Shown piece by piece: positions 54,959-62,735 of a stretch of DNA of 64,000 nt; position 1 is the first letter of the stretch, and each line of letters opens with the position of its first letter. The position numbers and the translations under genes were made by a program. The DNA comes from Planctomycetota bacterium (GTDB lineage: Bacteria; Planctomycetota; UBA1135; GCA-002686595). The notes below the pieces were generated by a model. It had not been told where the DNA came from. It saw nothing but the letters and a program-made list of their open reading frames with translations, and did no database searches. The DNA lies in NCBI GenBank assembly GCA_016795325.1, contig JAEUHY010000045.1:124001-188000 (forward strand), in the 5' to 3' direction.

Positions 54959-55912
54959 CTACTCCCCGCTCATCACGTCGTAGAGCTTCTGCAGCGCCTC
55001 GCGCTCGATCTGGCGCACGCGCTCGCGCGTCAGGCCGACGATCTTGCCGATCTCCTTGAGCGTCAGGGGCTCCGAGCCGTGTTCGCTCAGGCCGTAGCGC
55101 AGGCGCAGGATGGTGGCTTCGCGCTCGTCGATCGCGTCGAGGAGCTCGGAGAGGCGCGTCAGGAGGTCCTCGTCGAGCAGTTCTTCGTCGGGGCTGCGCG
55201 TGCGTTCGTCCTCGACCGTGTCCTGGTGCTGCGTGAGGCGGTCGAGGGAGACCTGCGAACCCATGCTCGAGCTGGTGATCGTGCGCTTGAGCAGCGGCCA
55301 GCTCTCGCGCGGGATGCCGAGCTCGAGGGCGACCTCTTCGACGGTCGGCGTGCGGCCCAGGCGGAAGGTGAGTTCCTGGCTGGTGACGCGCCACTTGGAC
55401 ATCATCTCGGCCATGTAGCTGGGCACGCGCACGGACTTGACCGTGTTCACCAGCGCGCGGCGGATGGACTGCTTGATCCACCAGGTTGCGTAGGTCGAGA
55501 AGCGGCAGCCGGCGTCGGGGTCGAACTTCTCGGCCGCCTTGAGCAGCCCGACGTTGCCCTCGGCGATCAGGTCCTGGAGCGTGAGCCCCCGCTCCGAGTA
55601 CTGCTTGGCGATCGACACGACCAGGCGCAGGTTGGCCCGGATCATGTGCTCCCGGGCCTGGGGGTCACCCTGGTGGATGCGACGCGCGAGCGCGCGCTCC
55701 TGCTCCGCGTTGAGCAAGGGCGTCTCGTTGATCTCGACCAGGTAGGTCTCCAGGCAGCGTTCAGCGGAAATGGCGGACTCCTTTGGGGCCGGGGAAGCGA
55801 TCTCTCGCTCACCATCGGCGGCCACCATCGACCCCGCGGGAGCCGCTTCTTGAGCGCACGTCGAGCCGAGGCCCGCTGCCATCGCCCGCGCGAATCTGCT
55901 AGCCTGCTTCAA
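54959..55912 (-). CDS. Sigma-70 family RNA polymerase sigma factor (RpoD/RpoS-like)
   Basis: 317 residues from a TTG at 55912; ATG 55828 (MVAADGEREI) or ATG 55882 may be the true start. Regions 1.2 to 4.2 are intact: ETYLVEINETPLLNAEQERA, MIRANLRLVVSIAKQYSERG, LQDLIAEGNVGLLKAAEKFD, STYATWWIKQSIRRAL, and LTLKEIGKIVGLTRERVRQI. Region 1.1 is absent and the N-terminus is short, which fits a group 2 (RpoS/RpoD-paralogue) factor more than the main RpoD. It is divergent from the HPr-domain gene with only 29 bp between annotated starts. Confidence 0.9.
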   Translation of the reverse strand: MKQASRFARAMAAGLGSTCAQEAAPAGSMVAADGEREIASPAPKESAISAERCLETYLVEINETPLLNAEQERALARRIHQGDPQAREHMIRANLRLVVSIAKQYSERGLTLQDLIAEGNVGLLKAAEKFDPDAGCRFSTYATWWIKQSIRRALVNTVKSVRVPSYMAEMMSKWRVTSQELTFRLGRTPTVEEVALELGIPRESWPLLKRTITSSSMGSQVSLDRLTQHQDTVEDERTRSPDEELLDEDLLTRLSELLDAIDEREATILRLRYGLSEHGSEPLTLKEIGKIVGLTRERVRQIEREALQKLYDVMSGE

Positions 55913-55941
55913 CCCCTACCGGCGAGCCGCAAGGCCGCGCG

Positions 55942-57267
55942 TTGGCCCCACACGTGCCCCCCGAAAGTCCCCTGGAAGAGATCGTCACCGAGAGCACCTT
56001 CGCGGGGATGCTCCAGGCCCAGGGCGCAGTTTTCGTCCAGCTGGCGAACGTGTTGGACGCCCTGCCGGCCGAGGCCTGGTCGAAGCGCTTCTTCTACCGG
56101 CTCGGTTCCGAGGCGGACGCGCTCGAGTCGTTCCTCGATGACTTCGGCGCTAAGTACAACCGCGCCTTCACGCTCACGCGCGAGTTGGTGGCGTCGATCC
56201 GCTGGATTTCCCAGGCCGGCATCAGCTTGCGGCACTTCGAGGGCCGCTTCGACAGCTACGGGCTGACGGCGTCGTTGAGCCCGACGGACACGACTGCGCT
56301 CCGTGCCTCGCTGGCGCGCGTTTGTTCGACGCTTGCCTCCGACAACCGCTCCCTCTTGCGCCAGCTCCGCACAGAGTACGGACGCGCTGGCGTGGTTTGG
56401 GCCAACGCTCGCCTTCCCGATCATCTTTTCGCGGACTCCGGCTCGCGGCAGCGCCTGCCGCGCAACGTCGACCACGAGGACCTGCAGGACGAGAACCAGC
56501 GCATCGCCGAGATCGCCTCGAAGTACATCGCGGCCTGCTCGATGCTGGGCGAGTTGGGCCAGCGGGCCATCGAAGACCCCGACGAGCGGCGCCGCAAGCT
56601 CTCGATCGCCTGCCGCGAGGAGCAGGCGCGTGTGTACGAGGCGACGGTGCACAACCTGCAGTCGGCCTACGACACGTACATCAAGAACACGGTCATCGAG
56701 TCTCGCGACGCGCGCCTGCCGCGCCTGCGTGGACACCTCTCGGGCGCGCTCCACCTGCTGGAGGCGGTGACCTTCCTCACCCACTTCGTCGAGCGCCACG
56801 ATCAAGGCGTGCGCGACGAGTCGGCGGACAAGGTCATCGGCCTGCTGGTCCCGCGCAACCAGATGCAGGACATCATCCTGAACGAGCTGCTGCACTGGGC
56901 CAACCGCCTGATGCAGTCGGGGCGGCCGATGGCGGAGGAGCTGCTCCCGACCTACATCACGCTGCAGGAGCTGCAGGTCGAGCTGCCCAAGAACGTGCGC
57001 CTTCACGCGCGGCCGGCGGCGCTCATCGTCAACATCGTCGCCCACCACGGCACTCCGGTGGAGATGCGCGTCGAGGGGCACCGCTGCAACGCGGGTTCGA
57101 TCCTGGAACTGCTGGTCGCCGTGGGCTCGCACCCGGAAGCGCGGGTCTACGTGTTCCGCGGCGACATCCATCCGCTGCGCGACATCGGACTGCTGTTCGA
57201 GTCGGCGCTGGGCGAAGACGGCATCGAAAACCTGCCGGCGGCCCTCGCCTACCTGCGCAACGGTTGA
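55942..57267 (+). CDS. Helical protein with C-terminal HPr-like domain
   Basis: 441 residues from TTG 55942 (GTG 55954 is an alternative). About 330 residues are alpha-helical, with long charged segments (DENQRIAEIASKYIAACSML, RRKLSIACREEQARVYEATV). The last 95 residues look like an HPr domain: LHARPAALIVNIVAHHGTPV, with the histidine where PTS HPr is phosphorylated, then VEMRVEGHRCNAGSILELLV. The regulatory-serine site is not conserved in an obvious way. No PTS enzymes are nearby, so a regulatory or structural HPr-like role is possible. I do not know a named family for the N-terminal part. Confidence 0.65.
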   Translation: MAPHVPPESPLEEIVTESTFAGMLQAQGAVFVQLANVLDALPAEAWSKRFFYRLGSEADALESFLDDFGAKYNRAFTLTRELVASIRWISQAGISLRHFEGRFDSYGLTASLSPTDTTALRASLARVCSTLASDNRSLLRQLRTEYGRAGVVWANARLPDHLFADSGSRQRLPRNVDHEDLQDENQRIAEIASKYIAACSMLGELGQRAIEDPDERRRKLSIACREEQARVYEATVHNLQSAYDTYIKNTVIESRDARLPRLRGHLSGALHLLEAVTFLTHFVERHDQGVRDESADKVIGLLVPRNQMQDIILNELLHWANRLMQSGRPMAEELLPTYITLQELQVELPKNVRLHARPAALIVNIVAHHGTPVEMRVEGHRCNAGSILELLVAVGSHPEARVYVFRGDIHPLRDIGLLFESALGEDGIENLPAALAYLRNG

Positions 57268-57333
57268 GCGCCGGGTCCGCGGGCGATGTCCGGCCCGTGT
57301 GAGCTGACGGGCGGACGCTCAGACGCCATGAGC

Positions 57334-58068
57334 TCAGACGCCTAGGTAAAGACGGTCCGCCAGCATGCGCGGGAGCCCGGCGGCGCGGATCCGAGCTGCT
57401 TCGCGGTCGATGTCGTAGACCAGGCGCTTGATCTCGACCCGGTTGAGCTCGGTATCGAACAGCGCGTAGGCGGTCCGCGGGTCCTCATCGCGCGGCTGGC
57501 CGACGCTGCCGACGTTCACGAGCGCGCGGAGGACGTCGCCGAGCTCGATCTCGGGGTCCGGCGTGTAGGCGGTGCGGTCCGGTTCGTCGCGCAGTCGCAG
57601 CAGGGTCACCGGCACGTGGCTATGCCCCACGAAGCACACCGGCAGCGGCATGATGTCGAGCGACGGGTCGGCATCGTCGGTGGTCTGGATGTAGTCGAAC
57701 AGCTCCGGGCGGTGGAGCGTGCCGTGCGCGACGGAGCAGTGGTCGAGGTGCCGCGTCAGCGGGAGGGCGGCGAGCCAGTCCTTGTCGGCCTTCGACAGCA
57801 CGCGTTGCGTCCACAGGACCGCTTCCTTCGCGTACTGGTTGAAGTAGATCATGTCGAGGCGCCCGATCGAGGCCGCGTCATGGTTGCCGAGCACGACGTG
57901 CGCACCGATCTCACGCAGGCGCGCGATGCACTCCTTGGGCGCGGCGCCGTAGCCCACCACGTCCCCCACGCTCACGATCACGTCCGCGCCGTCGCGCTGC
58001 AATGCCTGCAGCACCGTGTCGAGCGCCGACAGGTTCGCGTGGATGTCGCCGAGGATGCCGTACTTCAT
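57334..58068 (-). CDS. Metallophosphoesterase
   Basis: 244 residues from ATG 58068. Calcineurin-like motifs are complete: YGILGDIHANLSALD (D-x-H), SVGDVVGYGAAPKECI (GD-x-x), VLGNHDAASIG (GNHD), VAHGTLHRP and FVGHSHVPV (GHxH). It belongs to the YfcE/diadenosine-tetraphosphatase-like group acting on phosphodiesters or nucleotides; the substrate is unknown. The ATG overlaps the stop of the upstream membrane-protein gene (ATGA). Confidence 0.88.
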   Translation of the reverse strand: MKYGILGDIHANLSALDTVLQALQRDGADVIVSVGDVVGYGAAPKECIARLREIGAHVVLGNHDAASIGRLDMIYFNQYAKEAVLWTQRVLSKADKDWLAALPLTRHLDHCSVAHGTLHRPELFDYIQTTDDADPSLDIMPLPVCFVGHSHVPVTLLRLRDEPDRTAYTPDPEIELGDVLRALVNVGSVGQPRDEDPRTAYALFDTELNRVEIKRLVYDIDREAARIRAAGLPRMLADRLYLGV

Positions 58069-58664
58069 TCTGCCTTCGCCTTCAGTGCGAGCCACGCGCC
58101 GCTCGCCGCAACAGCGGCGCAGGCGAAGGCGGCCAAGTCGAGCAGTGTGGATTGTGGGTCGGTAGCGGCGTCATTTCCTGCGAAGTCGCGCACGCTACCG
58201 CCGACCAGGGCCGGAAGCACCCAGGAAAGGGCCAGGAACCCGGTGGCGAGCGCGCGCGCGTCGCGAAGCGTTTCGAACAGACAGGCCGCGAGGATGGAGA
58301 TGAACAGGCTGTGCCTCAGCGCGGCGGTCCAAAGTAGGGCCGGGCCGTGTTGGTCCCCCACCCAGAGGGCCACGGTTTGTCCCGCTGCTTCGATGGCGGT
58401 TGTAACCACGATGGCGTTCAACAGGCCGCTGGCGGCGACGAGAAGAAACACCTCGGACGCCGTGCGGGCTGCGCTGAGAGTGCGCAGGCGCGCTACCACG
58501 TGCAGCCAAAGCGCGACGGCGACGACGCGGCCCAGCTCCGCCGCGAGGTCCGGGGAAAGGGACGTGGAGGCGATCCACGGCCGGGCAGACAAGGCGAGTA
58601 GGAGCGTGCCGACCAGGGCCCCCGCGGCAGCCGCCCACCACCAGCGGCGTATCACGAAACCCAC
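58065..58664 (-). CDS. Multi-span membrane protein, unknown
   Basis: 199 residues from GTG 58664. Five or six hydrophobic segments are visible (WWAAAAGALVGTLLLALSA, VVAVALWLHVVARL, VFLLVAASGLLNAIVVTTAI, LFISILAACLFETL, ATGFLALSWVLPALVG, LAAFACAAVAASGAWLAL). Polar and charged residues are rare. It is not recognised. The four-base overlap with the phosphoesterase gene suggests one operon, and the start region faces parS and parB. Confidence 0.65.
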   Translation of the reverse strand: MGFVIRRWWWAAAAGALVGTLLLALSARPWIASTSLSPDLAAELGRVVAVALWLHVVARLRTLSAARTASEVFLLVAASGLLNAIVVTTAIEAAGQTVALWVGDQHGPALLWTAALRHSLFISILAACLFETLRDARALATGFLALSWVLPALVGGSVRDFAGNDAATDPQSTLLDLAAFACAAVAASGAWLALKAKAE

Positions 58665-58770
58665 GTGGACCCCCCCACCCGGGCGTCGGCAAGCTCCGCA
58701 GCTACCACATGTTGCGACAGGAGCACCTCATGACTCGACAGGTTGGGGTCGCCGGGGCTATCCTCGGCAT

Positions 58771-58786
58771 TGTTCCACGTGGAACA
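58771..58786. promoter_or_regulatory. parS: parS centromere-like site
   Basis: TGTTCCACGTGGAACA is a perfect 16-bp palindrome with the TGTTnCACGTGnAACA plan of ParB-binding parS sites. It ends 30 bp upstream of the parB start. ParB nucleates here and spreads. Only this one strong copy was seen in the window; weaker CCACGTG-containing matches elsewhere do not keep the flanks. Confidence 0.9.
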
Positions 58787-58816
58787 GGTCCAGGTCGAAC
58801 CCAGGGAGACAGCGCT

Positions 58817-59677
58817 ATGGAACGTCGTTTGGGCAAGGGTCTGAGTTCGCTTCTCGGTGGCGTCGTCGAAGAGGCGGCCGCGCACGAGATCGACATTGCA
58901 ACGATCTCCCCCAACCCCTTTCAGCCACGAAAGAGCATGGACCCGGGCGGGCTCGAAGAGCTCCGCGACAGCATCGCCAACCATGGCGTTATGCAGCCGA
59001 TCATGGTCCGTAAGCATGGTTCTGGATACCAGTTGGTGGCTGGAGAGCGACGCTGGCGGGCAGCGCGCCTGGCGGGTCTGGAGCGAATTCCGGCCGTGGT
59101 GCGCGAGGACCTGAGCGATCAGGACATGCTCGAGCTCGCCCTGGTCGAGAACGTCCAGCGCCGCGACCTCGATCCGATCGAACGCGCCCGCGGGTTCAAG
59201 TCGCTGATGGACACGCTCAGCGTGACGCAGGAAGGCGTCGCTGCCAAGGTGGGACTCAAGCGCGCGACGGTCGCGAACCACCTGCGGCTTCTCGACCTGC
59301 CCGACCGCGTGCAGGATGCAGTTGCGAAGGGCCTGATTCAAATGGGGCACGCCCGCGCGCTCCTGGGGCTCAACAACCCGGCGCACATCGAACCCGCGCT
59401 CGAGAACTGCGTGCGGGCTGACCTGTCGGTGCGCGACGTGGAACAACTGGTCCGCGACCGCAATGCCGCACCGAGCGAAGCGCCCGCCCAACCCGCGGCG
59501 GTGCAAACGGCGACCTGGGTGCGCGGCGCCGAGCGCCGGCTCGAGGAGGCGCTCGGAGTGCCGGTCACGATCCGCGTCGACGCGCAGGGCAAGGGTGAAG
59601 TGCGACTGCGCTTCGCGACGAAGGACGTGGCCCACCGCTTGTTGGAGCGCCTCGCTCCGGCGCAGGAAGTGCACTGA
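58817..59677 (+). CDS. parB: ParB chromosome partition protein
   Basis: 286 residues from ATG 58817; the frame upstream would run through parS and is rejected. N-terminal ERRLGKGLSSLLGG (ParA-stimulating), the CTPase/ParB boxes PNPFQPRKSMDPGGLEEL, GERRWRAARLAG and VENVQRRDLDPIERA, the helix-turn-helix TQEGVAAKVGLKRATVANHL, and a C-terminal dimerisation domain are present. It binds parS immediately upstream. The partner parA lies 11 kb away within the bacillithiol genes. Confidence 0.95.
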   Translation: MERRLGKGLSSLLGGVVEEAAAHEIDIATISPNPFQPRKSMDPGGLEELRDSIANHGVMQPIMVRKHGSGYQLVAGERRWRAARLAGLERIPAVVREDLSDQDMLELALVENVQRRDLDPIERARGFKSLMDTLSVTQEGVAAKVGLKRATVANHLRLLDLPDRVQDAVAKGLIQMGHARALLGLNNPAHIEPALENCVRADLSVRDVEQLVRDRNAAPSEAPAQPAAVQTATWVRGAERRLEEALGVPVTIRVDAQGKGEVRLRFATKDVAHRLLERLAPAQEVH

Positions 59678-59832
59678 GCGTTCCGCGCGCAGCGCCGAAA
59701 AGGGCCGTTTTCCGCAGGATTTGGCCCCACTCTGGCCGCCTGAAGGAAGGCGACCCGCGCGCGCGGCGACACGTGTGAGCCAGACTTCGGTGGGGGAGGG
59801 GAGTGCGACGCGAGCCGCGATTGCACCCCGCG

Positions 59833-59881
59833 AAAACACAGGCGGCGCGCGAACAACTTCGCGCGCCGCCTGTCTGTGTTT
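59833..59881. terminator. Bidirectional terminator between parB and PPIase genes
   Basis: ACAGGCGGCGCGCGAA (59838-59853) pairs perfectly over 16 bp with its complement at 59858-59873 around a CAAC loop. AAAAC on the left and GTGTTT on the right allow use from both strands. It sits between convergent genes ending at 59677 and 59928. Confidence 0.85.
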
Positions 59882-59927
59882 CAGCGCCTCGCGCGTGGCG
59901 CGGCGCGGGTCCGAACGCGGGCCAGAT

Positions 59928-60956
59928 CTACTGGCGCGCGGCGCTCAGGATGCGGATTGCATCCTTGGGGCGGCGCGGGACGTTCGGGTCGGTTTCCGCG
60001 GCGGCGATCTGGCGCGCGATGTCGAGTCCCGACTCGACCACGCCGAACACGACGCGCGTGTCGTCTTGGAACAGGTTGTCGGAAACCAGGATCGAGACGC
60101 GACTCGGCAGGCTCTGCTTGGGCTCGGCGCCCGCTAGCGCGCTCAAGGCGCCGGCGAAGTGGTGCAGGCCGGTGGTCTCGCTCGGCAGCACGATGTCGCG
60201 CCCACCTTGCCCCCAGGTCGCCGTGTCCTCGCCCTTGGTGTTGGGGTCGCCCAGGTCCATCGACTGGCCAGCGGCGACCTCGTGGACGGCCATCCCGTCG
60301 AAGTGTTTGGCGTCGACCAATTCCAGGAACTTGGCCGCATGCTGCGGTGCCTTTGAGGTGTAGATGGCCACCGTGAAGTCGCCCTTGGTGGTCTTGAACA
60401 CGACCCGCGGATCGCTGCTCTCGGGCGGGGGATTGGCGAACAAGTTCGCCTTGGAGGTCTCCCATGCAGCGCGTTCGGCGAGGCGCTTCTCGATCACGTC
60501 GACCAGGCTGCCGCCCTTGTCGTCCTCGCTCCAGCGCCAGTCCGACTGGAGCAGCGGGTGGTTCGGGTAATCGGTCCGCAGCTGCGCGAGGGCGGCCTTG
60601 GCTTCGTCGTACTTGCGGTCGTCGACGAGTTGTTTGGCCTGCATGAGCCGCGCCCAGGGACCGGCGTCGCGTCCCTTGAGGGTCGTCGCCAGTTCGTTCC
60701 ACGTGTTCGGATCGGCCGACAGGGCGCGCGTCATGGGATCGAGCGTGGCGCGCGAAACAACCGTGTTCCAACTCTCCTGGCGCTCGGCTTTGGTCGCCTG
60801 CGAGCGCTGGTGCAGGACCACGACGGCGATAGCGCCGACGACGGTGACGGCCGCGGCATGCTTCCAGTACTGCTGAACGAGCAGCTCGAACTGGGACTTT
60901 TCCTGCAGCGGGGCGAGCGTGACCGAGGTCGCGCTCTTGTGGGCGGTGTTGGCCAT
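59928..60956 (-). CDS. Membrane-anchored cyclophilin-type peptidyl-prolyl isomerase
   Basis: 342 residues from ATG 60956. A membrane anchor (YWKHAAAVTVVGAIAVVVLH, about 30-50) is followed by a helical TPR-like region (LMQAKQLVDDRKYDEAKAAL) and then a cyclophilin-like domain from about 185: VVFKTTKGDFTVAIYTSKAP, HAAKFLELVDAKHFDGMAVH and VSILVSDNLFQDDTRVVFGV. The usual F-H-R catalytic trio is not clearly kept (VH replaces the FHR-type segment), so activity is uncertain. It is expected in the periplasm. It stands alone, divergent from the next gene. Confidence 0.75.
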   Translation of the reverse strand: MANTAHKSATSVTLAPLQEKSQFELLVQQYWKHAAAVTVVGAIAVVVLHQRSQATKAERQESWNTVVSRATLDPMTRALSADPNTWNELATTLKGRDAGPWARLMQAKQLVDDRKYDEAKAALAQLRTDYPNHPLLQSDWRWSEDDKGGSLVDVIEKRLAERAAWETSKANLFANPPPESSDPRVVFKTTKGDFTVAIYTSKAPQHAAKFLELVDAKHFDGMAVHEVAAGQSMDLGDPNTKGEDTATWGQGGRDIVLPSETTGLHHFAGALSALAGAEPKQSLPSRVSILVSDNLFQDDTRVVFGVVESGLDIARQIAAAETDPNVPRRPKDAIRILSAARQ

Positions 60957-61216
60957 GGGAGTGCCGCCCGCGAGGCTAGGAAAGCGACGGGGAGACCGCG
61001 TCGCGGGCGAACCACGGAGTATAGAGGTGCGGAGCTTGGCCAGGAAGGCGCCCCAACCGGACGGGGGCCTTGGGGTTGCGCCGCGGGCGCCAGAAGATAC
61101 GGAGCGCGGCACGGGTCCCTGCTAGCCTCAGGGGCCGGGCGCGGAGCACGTCCGCCCAGCCGCCGACCGGCCCAGCCCGGCACGCCCCAACCTCTGGCCC
61201 CGTCCACGCCGTGACC

Positions 61217-62701
61217 ATGAACTCCACGCGTCGCTTCGTCCTGCTTCTCGCCAGCCTCGGAACCGTCGTGGCCGTCCCGGCCTCCGCCGCGACCACCACG
61301 TCCACGCGCCCAGCGCAGGAAGACAAGAAGGCGGAGTACGAACGGCGACTCGCCGAGGCCGAGGGCAACGTCGAAAAGCTGTGGAAGGTCTACGACTGGT
61401 GCGAGGCGCGCGGCATGGACAAGGAAGGCCGCGCCATCGCCCGCAAGATCCTCAAGCTCGACGACAGCCAGCGGCGCGCGCACGAGGTGCTCGGCGAGAT
61501 CGAGTACGACGGCAAGTGGTTCCCGAGCGAGAAGAAGGTCGAGGAGTACAAGAAGAAGCAGCTCGAGGAGGAAGCCAAGCGCACCGGCAAGGTGCTGCAC
61601 AAAGGTGAGCTCGTCGACCCGGCCGACCTGCCGTTCCTCGAGAAGGGGATGAAGCGGCTGGAGAGCGGCGAGTGGGTGAGCGCGGAGGACTACAAGCGCG
61701 TCACCGAAGGTTGGGTGAAGCAGGACCTGGTGTGGGTCTCGCCGGAGGAGAAGCCCAACCTCGAGAAGGGACTGTGGAAGTGCGGCGACAAGTGGCTGAG
61801 CGAAGCCGACGCCGACAAGTACCACAGCGAACTGAACAAGTGGTGGGCGGTGCCCAGCGACCACTTCGTCGTGTACACGACCTGCACGCGCAAGACCGTC
61901 GACAAGATCCTCGACGAGTGCCGGCGCGCGCACCGCGAGTTCAACCGCGTGACGGGCCGCACGCCGCTCGTGCCGGTGCCGATCCTCGTGCTCAGCTCTC
62001 TCGAGCAATACAACGCGTTTCACGGTGGTTCGAACGGCAACGCGGAGCTGCGCGGCTTCTCTTCACTTCACAGTGCGACGATCGCCGAGACGTGGGAAGA
62101 GCCGCTGCGCCAAGGCATGACCAGTGCGGGCGTCACGTACTGGAACGTCACCAACGAGGCCGACAAGAACCGCGGCCAGATCTGGGTGCGCCACGCGGCC
62201 GCGCAGGCTCTCGCCGAAGGCCTCGACCCGAGCCCGAAGTCGCTCTCGCGCATCATCGCCGGCACGGCGACCAACGCGATCGTCGAGGAGTGGTGGAAGG
62301 AGAAGACGTTCCCGCAGTGGTTCCGCTACGGCGGCGTGAGCTACGTCGAACGTTGGATCCCCGACCAGTTCGTCGCGGCCGGCGGCGACGCGGAGTGGAT
62401 CCGCAAGTGGTCGAAGGAAAACCTCGTGCGCGTCGGCGGGCTCGACTCGCTCGACACCATCCTCGCTTGCGCGCTGAGCCTCGAAAGCGCCGACGCCTCG
62501 GTCAAGTTGCTCAACGAAACCGGACTGCTCGTGCACTTCATCCTCGACGGCAAGTGCATGCCGGTCGTCGAAGCCCACGGCGCGTTGAAGCAGGCGCTCA
62601 AGGACCCCAAGGAACCCAAGGCCATCAAGAACGCGTTCACCGTGCTCGAAGGTCAGCTTCGCAAGCACGAAGCCGAGTTCCGCAAGTTCGCCGGACTGTG
62701 A
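61217..62701 (+). CDS. Secreted peptidase-MA-like protein, probably inactive
   Basis: 494 residues from ATG 61217, with a signal peptide (RFVLLLASLGTVVAVPASAA). The first part is charged and helical with repeated GKWFP/GEWVS/GLWKCGDKWLS segments. From about residue 210 the pattern HFVVYTTCTRKTVDKILDEC ... VTGRTPLVPVPILVLSSLEQ resembles DUF1570/peptidase MA, and PQWFRYGGVSYVERW recalls its C-terminal half. The HExxH zinc motif is not seen; the expected place has VRHAAAQAL. Surface role unknown. Confidence 0.65.
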   Translation: MNSTRRFVLLLASLGTVVAVPASAATTTSTRPAQEDKKAEYERRLAEAEGNVEKLWKVYDWCEARGMDKEGRAIARKILKLDDSQRRAHEVLGEIEYDGKWFPSEKKVEEYKKKQLEEEAKRTGKVLHKGELVDPADLPFLEKGMKRLESGEWVSAEDYKRVTEGWVKQDLVWVSPEEKPNLEKGLWKCGDKWLSEADADKYHSELNKWWAVPSDHFVVYTTCTRKTVDKILDECRRAHREFNRVTGRTPLVPVPILVLSSLEQYNAFHGGSNGNAELRGFSSLHSATIAETWEEPLRQGMTSAGVTYWNVTNEADKNRGQIWVRHAAAQALAEGLDPSPKSLSRIIAGTATNAIVEEWWKEKTFPQWFRYGGVSYVERWIPDQFVAAGGDAEWIRKWSKENLVRVGGLDSLDTILACALSLESADASVKLLNETGLLVHFILDGKCMPVVEAHGALKQALKDPKEPKAIKNAFTVLEGQLRKHEAEFRKFAGL

Positions 62702-62735
62702 GCCGCGCGTTGTTCGCGTTCGCCAGGAACTGCTG

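Noticed and set aside
60690..60706. parS-like half site in the cyclophilin gene
   Set aside because: GTTCCACGTG is followed by TTCGG, so the right half is missing.
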